The notes beneath the pieces were generated by a model. It was not told the DNA's origin. It worked only from the letters and a program-made list of their open reading frames with translations, and did not search any database. From Bradyrhizobium liaoningense (lineage in GTDB: Bacteria > Pseudomonadota > Alphaproteobacteria > Rhizobiales > Xanthobacteraceae): a stretch of DNA of 64,000 nt. Shown one piece after another: positions 62,665 through 64,000 of this stretch. The stretch's first letter is position 1, and every line of letters begins with the position of its first letter. The position numbers and the translations under genes were made by a program. The DNA lies in NCBI RefSeq assembly GCF_018130785.1, contig NZ_JAFCJT010000006.1:186001-250000 (forward strand), read 5' to 3'.

Positions 62665-63459
62665 TTACTGGCGCGTGCGCGCGGCCGTTGTCGCCAGCGC
62701 CTGCTGCGGGCCGAACGGATCATAGCTCTGCTGCAACTGCTGAGGCGGAGGACGCCGCACCACGCGGTGCCGCTTCTTCGCCTTCGCTTGGCGCTTGGTC
62801 GCCTTGCCGTCCGAGGCGCTGCTGTCCGCCTTGGTGTCCCGCTTGGTGTCCCCTTTGGCGCTCCCCTTGGCCTTCGCCGGCGCATCCTTCAAGGCCGTCG
62901 CCGCCGGATCGTTCAGCACGGCCAGCCTGGCCGAGGCAATGTCCGGCGCCGGGGAGGCGAGGGCCGCATCGGGATCGGCCGGCGCCGGTTCGCTGGCGGT
63001 CATCGCAGGCTTGGCCTCGGGGATCGATGCCGTTGTGTCGGCCGGGGTGAGTGTGTCGGCAGGAGCCGGAGCGATGGTTTCCGCCGTCGTCTCGGCCTGC
63101 GCCGGTTCGGCGGCCGGAGGCGCGGCCTCGGTGACCTGCGACTGCACGTCGGCCTCGGTGGTCAGGCCGGCCACCGGTTCGGGCTCGTTCGCTGGCAGGC
63201 CGATGGTCGGTACGCGGTCGCGCAGCGATGGCGTGGGCTCGGCGGCCGCCTCCGGCTCGGCGCGGAGGACCGCGAGCATCGGCTGGGCGGGCTCGGGAGC
63301 CTGCGCAAACACCTGCTCCTGCGGGCCGTTCCGCCAGGAGGGGTTGCTGACATACTGCTCGTGGGTTGCGCGCAGCAGCGCGGCGGCGCCCAGGCCGAAC
63401 ACCAGGATGGAGGTTGACAGCAGGATCGCGGCAAACAGGAAGCGAAAGCCGGGAAGCAT
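62665..63459 (-). CDS. Membrane-anchored Pro/Ala-rich protein, function unknown
   Basis: 264 residues. One N-terminal membrane segment (FRFLFAAILLSTSILVFGLG) is followed by a long low-complexity part rich in Ala, Pro, Glu and Thr, then a basic stretch (KATKRQAKAKKRHRVVRRPPP) and a Gln-rich end. No folded domain was recognised. The layout suggests a spacer or envelope-spanning protein. It is convergent with the sulfurtransferase gene, two bases between stops. Confidence 0.8.
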   Translation of the reverse strand: MLPGFRFLFAAILLSTSILVFGLGAAALLRATHEQYVSNPSWRNGPQEQVFAQAPEPAQPMLAVLRAEPEAAAEPTPSLRDRVPTIGLPANEPEPVAGLTTEADVQSQVTEAAPPAAEPAQAETTAETIAPAPADTLTPADTTASIPEAKPAMTASEPAPADPDAALASPAPDIASARLAVLNDPAATALKDAPAKAKGSAKGDTKRDTKADSSASDGKATKRQAKAKKRHRVVRRPPPQQLQQSYDPFGPQQALATTAARTRQ

Positions 63460-63824
63460 CGAGGGGGTTGCGAATTTCCGCCCCGGCAGCGTGGTGGCCA
63501 GGGCCCATGAGCCATCTGAACGCGGTGACGGTACTGATTGCCGCGTTCGCCACGCCGGGATGGAAGCTCAAAGCGGCAGCGAATCAGGCTGATTCGAACA
63601 TACCGCAACGATTCCGCGCCGTTCCCTTAAATTCGAGCCGATGACTCCGGCAATCCACGGTGTCAGGCGATTTCCGCCCCGTGATGCAACGGGGCAACTG
63701 TGTGCGCTTGCATCACAAATCGTCAAATCAGGCGCAAATGAACCGGTAATGTCTTGAATGTGCCGCTATCTTCGGTCATCTGGCCATTAACGGTCCGGAT
63801 GGGCCCCGGGGCTATACAAGAGCG
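63460..63824. other. 365-bp gap, divergent promoter region
   Basis: No gene is recognised. It separates the starts of the Pro/Ala-rich protein (minus) and the right-end exported protein (plus), so it must hold promoters for both. The half near 63640-63780 looks lower in GC than the genes. No repeats of the REP families were seen. Confidence 0.45.
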
Positions 63825-64000
63825 ATGATGATCAAACATTTTCTGACGATATGCGCTGCCGCAACAGTCGCTGCGGCGGGAACCTCGCTCGCACAGGCTC
63901 AGAGCTATCCGGTCCAGCAGGCGCCGAGCTATGGCGCTCCGGCCGAATACCGCCCCGGCGATCGCACCCCGAATTTCGACGCGCTGGACGACGAAGACGA
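63825..64000 (+). CDS. Exported protein, 5' end only (possibly L,D-transpeptidase)
   Basis: The frame from ATG at 63825 (or 63828) is open to the window end: 58 codons. It begins MMIKHFLTICAAATVAAAG and has a Sec signal cut near LAQAQS, followed by a Pro/Tyr-rich start (YPVQQAPSYGAPAEYRPGDR) and an acidic run DALDDEDE. From memory this N-terminus resembles that of Bradyrhizobium L,D-transpeptidases, but the catalytic domain lies outside the window, so the function is not shown. Confidence 0.8.
   Translation, partial: MMIKHFLTICAAATVAAAGTSLAQAQSYPVQQAPSYGAPAEYRPGDRTPNFDALDDED

Overview
The window looks like chromosome of a Bradyrhizobium-type alphaproteobacterium (order Hyphomicrobiales). This is inferred from the high GC content, the pqqABCDE locus, the DUF6894 and DUF3297 small proteins, the number of AraC regulators, the malonyl-CoA decarboxylase and PHA depolymerase genes, and above all the many short palindromic intergenic repeats of the 'CGTCATTGCGAGCG...GCAATGACG' type. 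No rRNA, tRNA, CRISPR array, phage module or intact insertion sequence was seen. Two genes are cut by the window ends: korB-like at the left and an exported protein at the right.

Layout. 1-4735 (minus strand): a three-gene 2-oxoacid:acceptor oxidoreductase set (KorC-, KorA- and KorB-like). 4973-10208 (minus): an EthD/Dabb-like unknown protein, then pqqABCDE followed by an overlapping proline iminopeptidase gene. 10456-13685 (plus): a DUF6894 protein, amidase, glutathione peroxidase, DUF3297 protein, and a small GIY-YIG nuclease lying between two copies of a composite repeat. 14034-19427: Tat-exported MmgE/PrpD protein, malonyl-CoA decarboxylase, and a divergent AraC/MFS pair. 19806-26495: a CPA2 cation:proton antiporter with a C-terminal USP-like region, convergent with an RND efflux pair. 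26738-32257: an orphan amino-acid-type binding protein, a broken MauG/cytochrome c peroxidase remnant, an epimerase-like protein, an exported unknown, and a flavin monooxygenase plus cupin pair facing an AraC regulator. 33476-36097 (minus): hybrid histidine kinase and XRE-cupin regulator.

36315-44042 (plus) is the most coherent catabolic unit: a Tat-exported SBP_bac_5 binding protein, two Dpp-type permeases, a DAO-type FAD oxidase, a GhrA-type 2-hydroxyacid dehydrogenase, and a fused double ATPase, with the XRE-cupin regulator divergent. It suggests import and oxidative deamination of an unknown amino compound. 44289-49833 holds an AraC regulator, a stretch that looks lower in GC with an orphan membrane protein, and a large SAM-cyclase-ATPase protein with non-canonical purine-specifying residues. 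49837-58480 includes PHA depolymerase, a GST, two small proteins, an enolase-superfamily enzyme, AraC-GyrI regulator, SMP-30 lactonase-like protein, GNAT and a GMC oxidoreductase. 58660-62662 carries a MoxR ATPase, a YeaQ-type membrane protein and a divergent CoxE-like VWA protein, then two sulfurtransferases separated by repeats. The end holds a proline/alanine-rich membrane protein and the start of an exported protein.

The clearest unexplained structure is repeat-driven. At least four palindromic repeat families occupy intergenic gaps. One forms a duplicated composite unit of about 260 bp on both sides of the GIY-YIG gene, another brackets a rhodanese gene, and two families recur as a linked pair at 17.2 and 58.5 kb.
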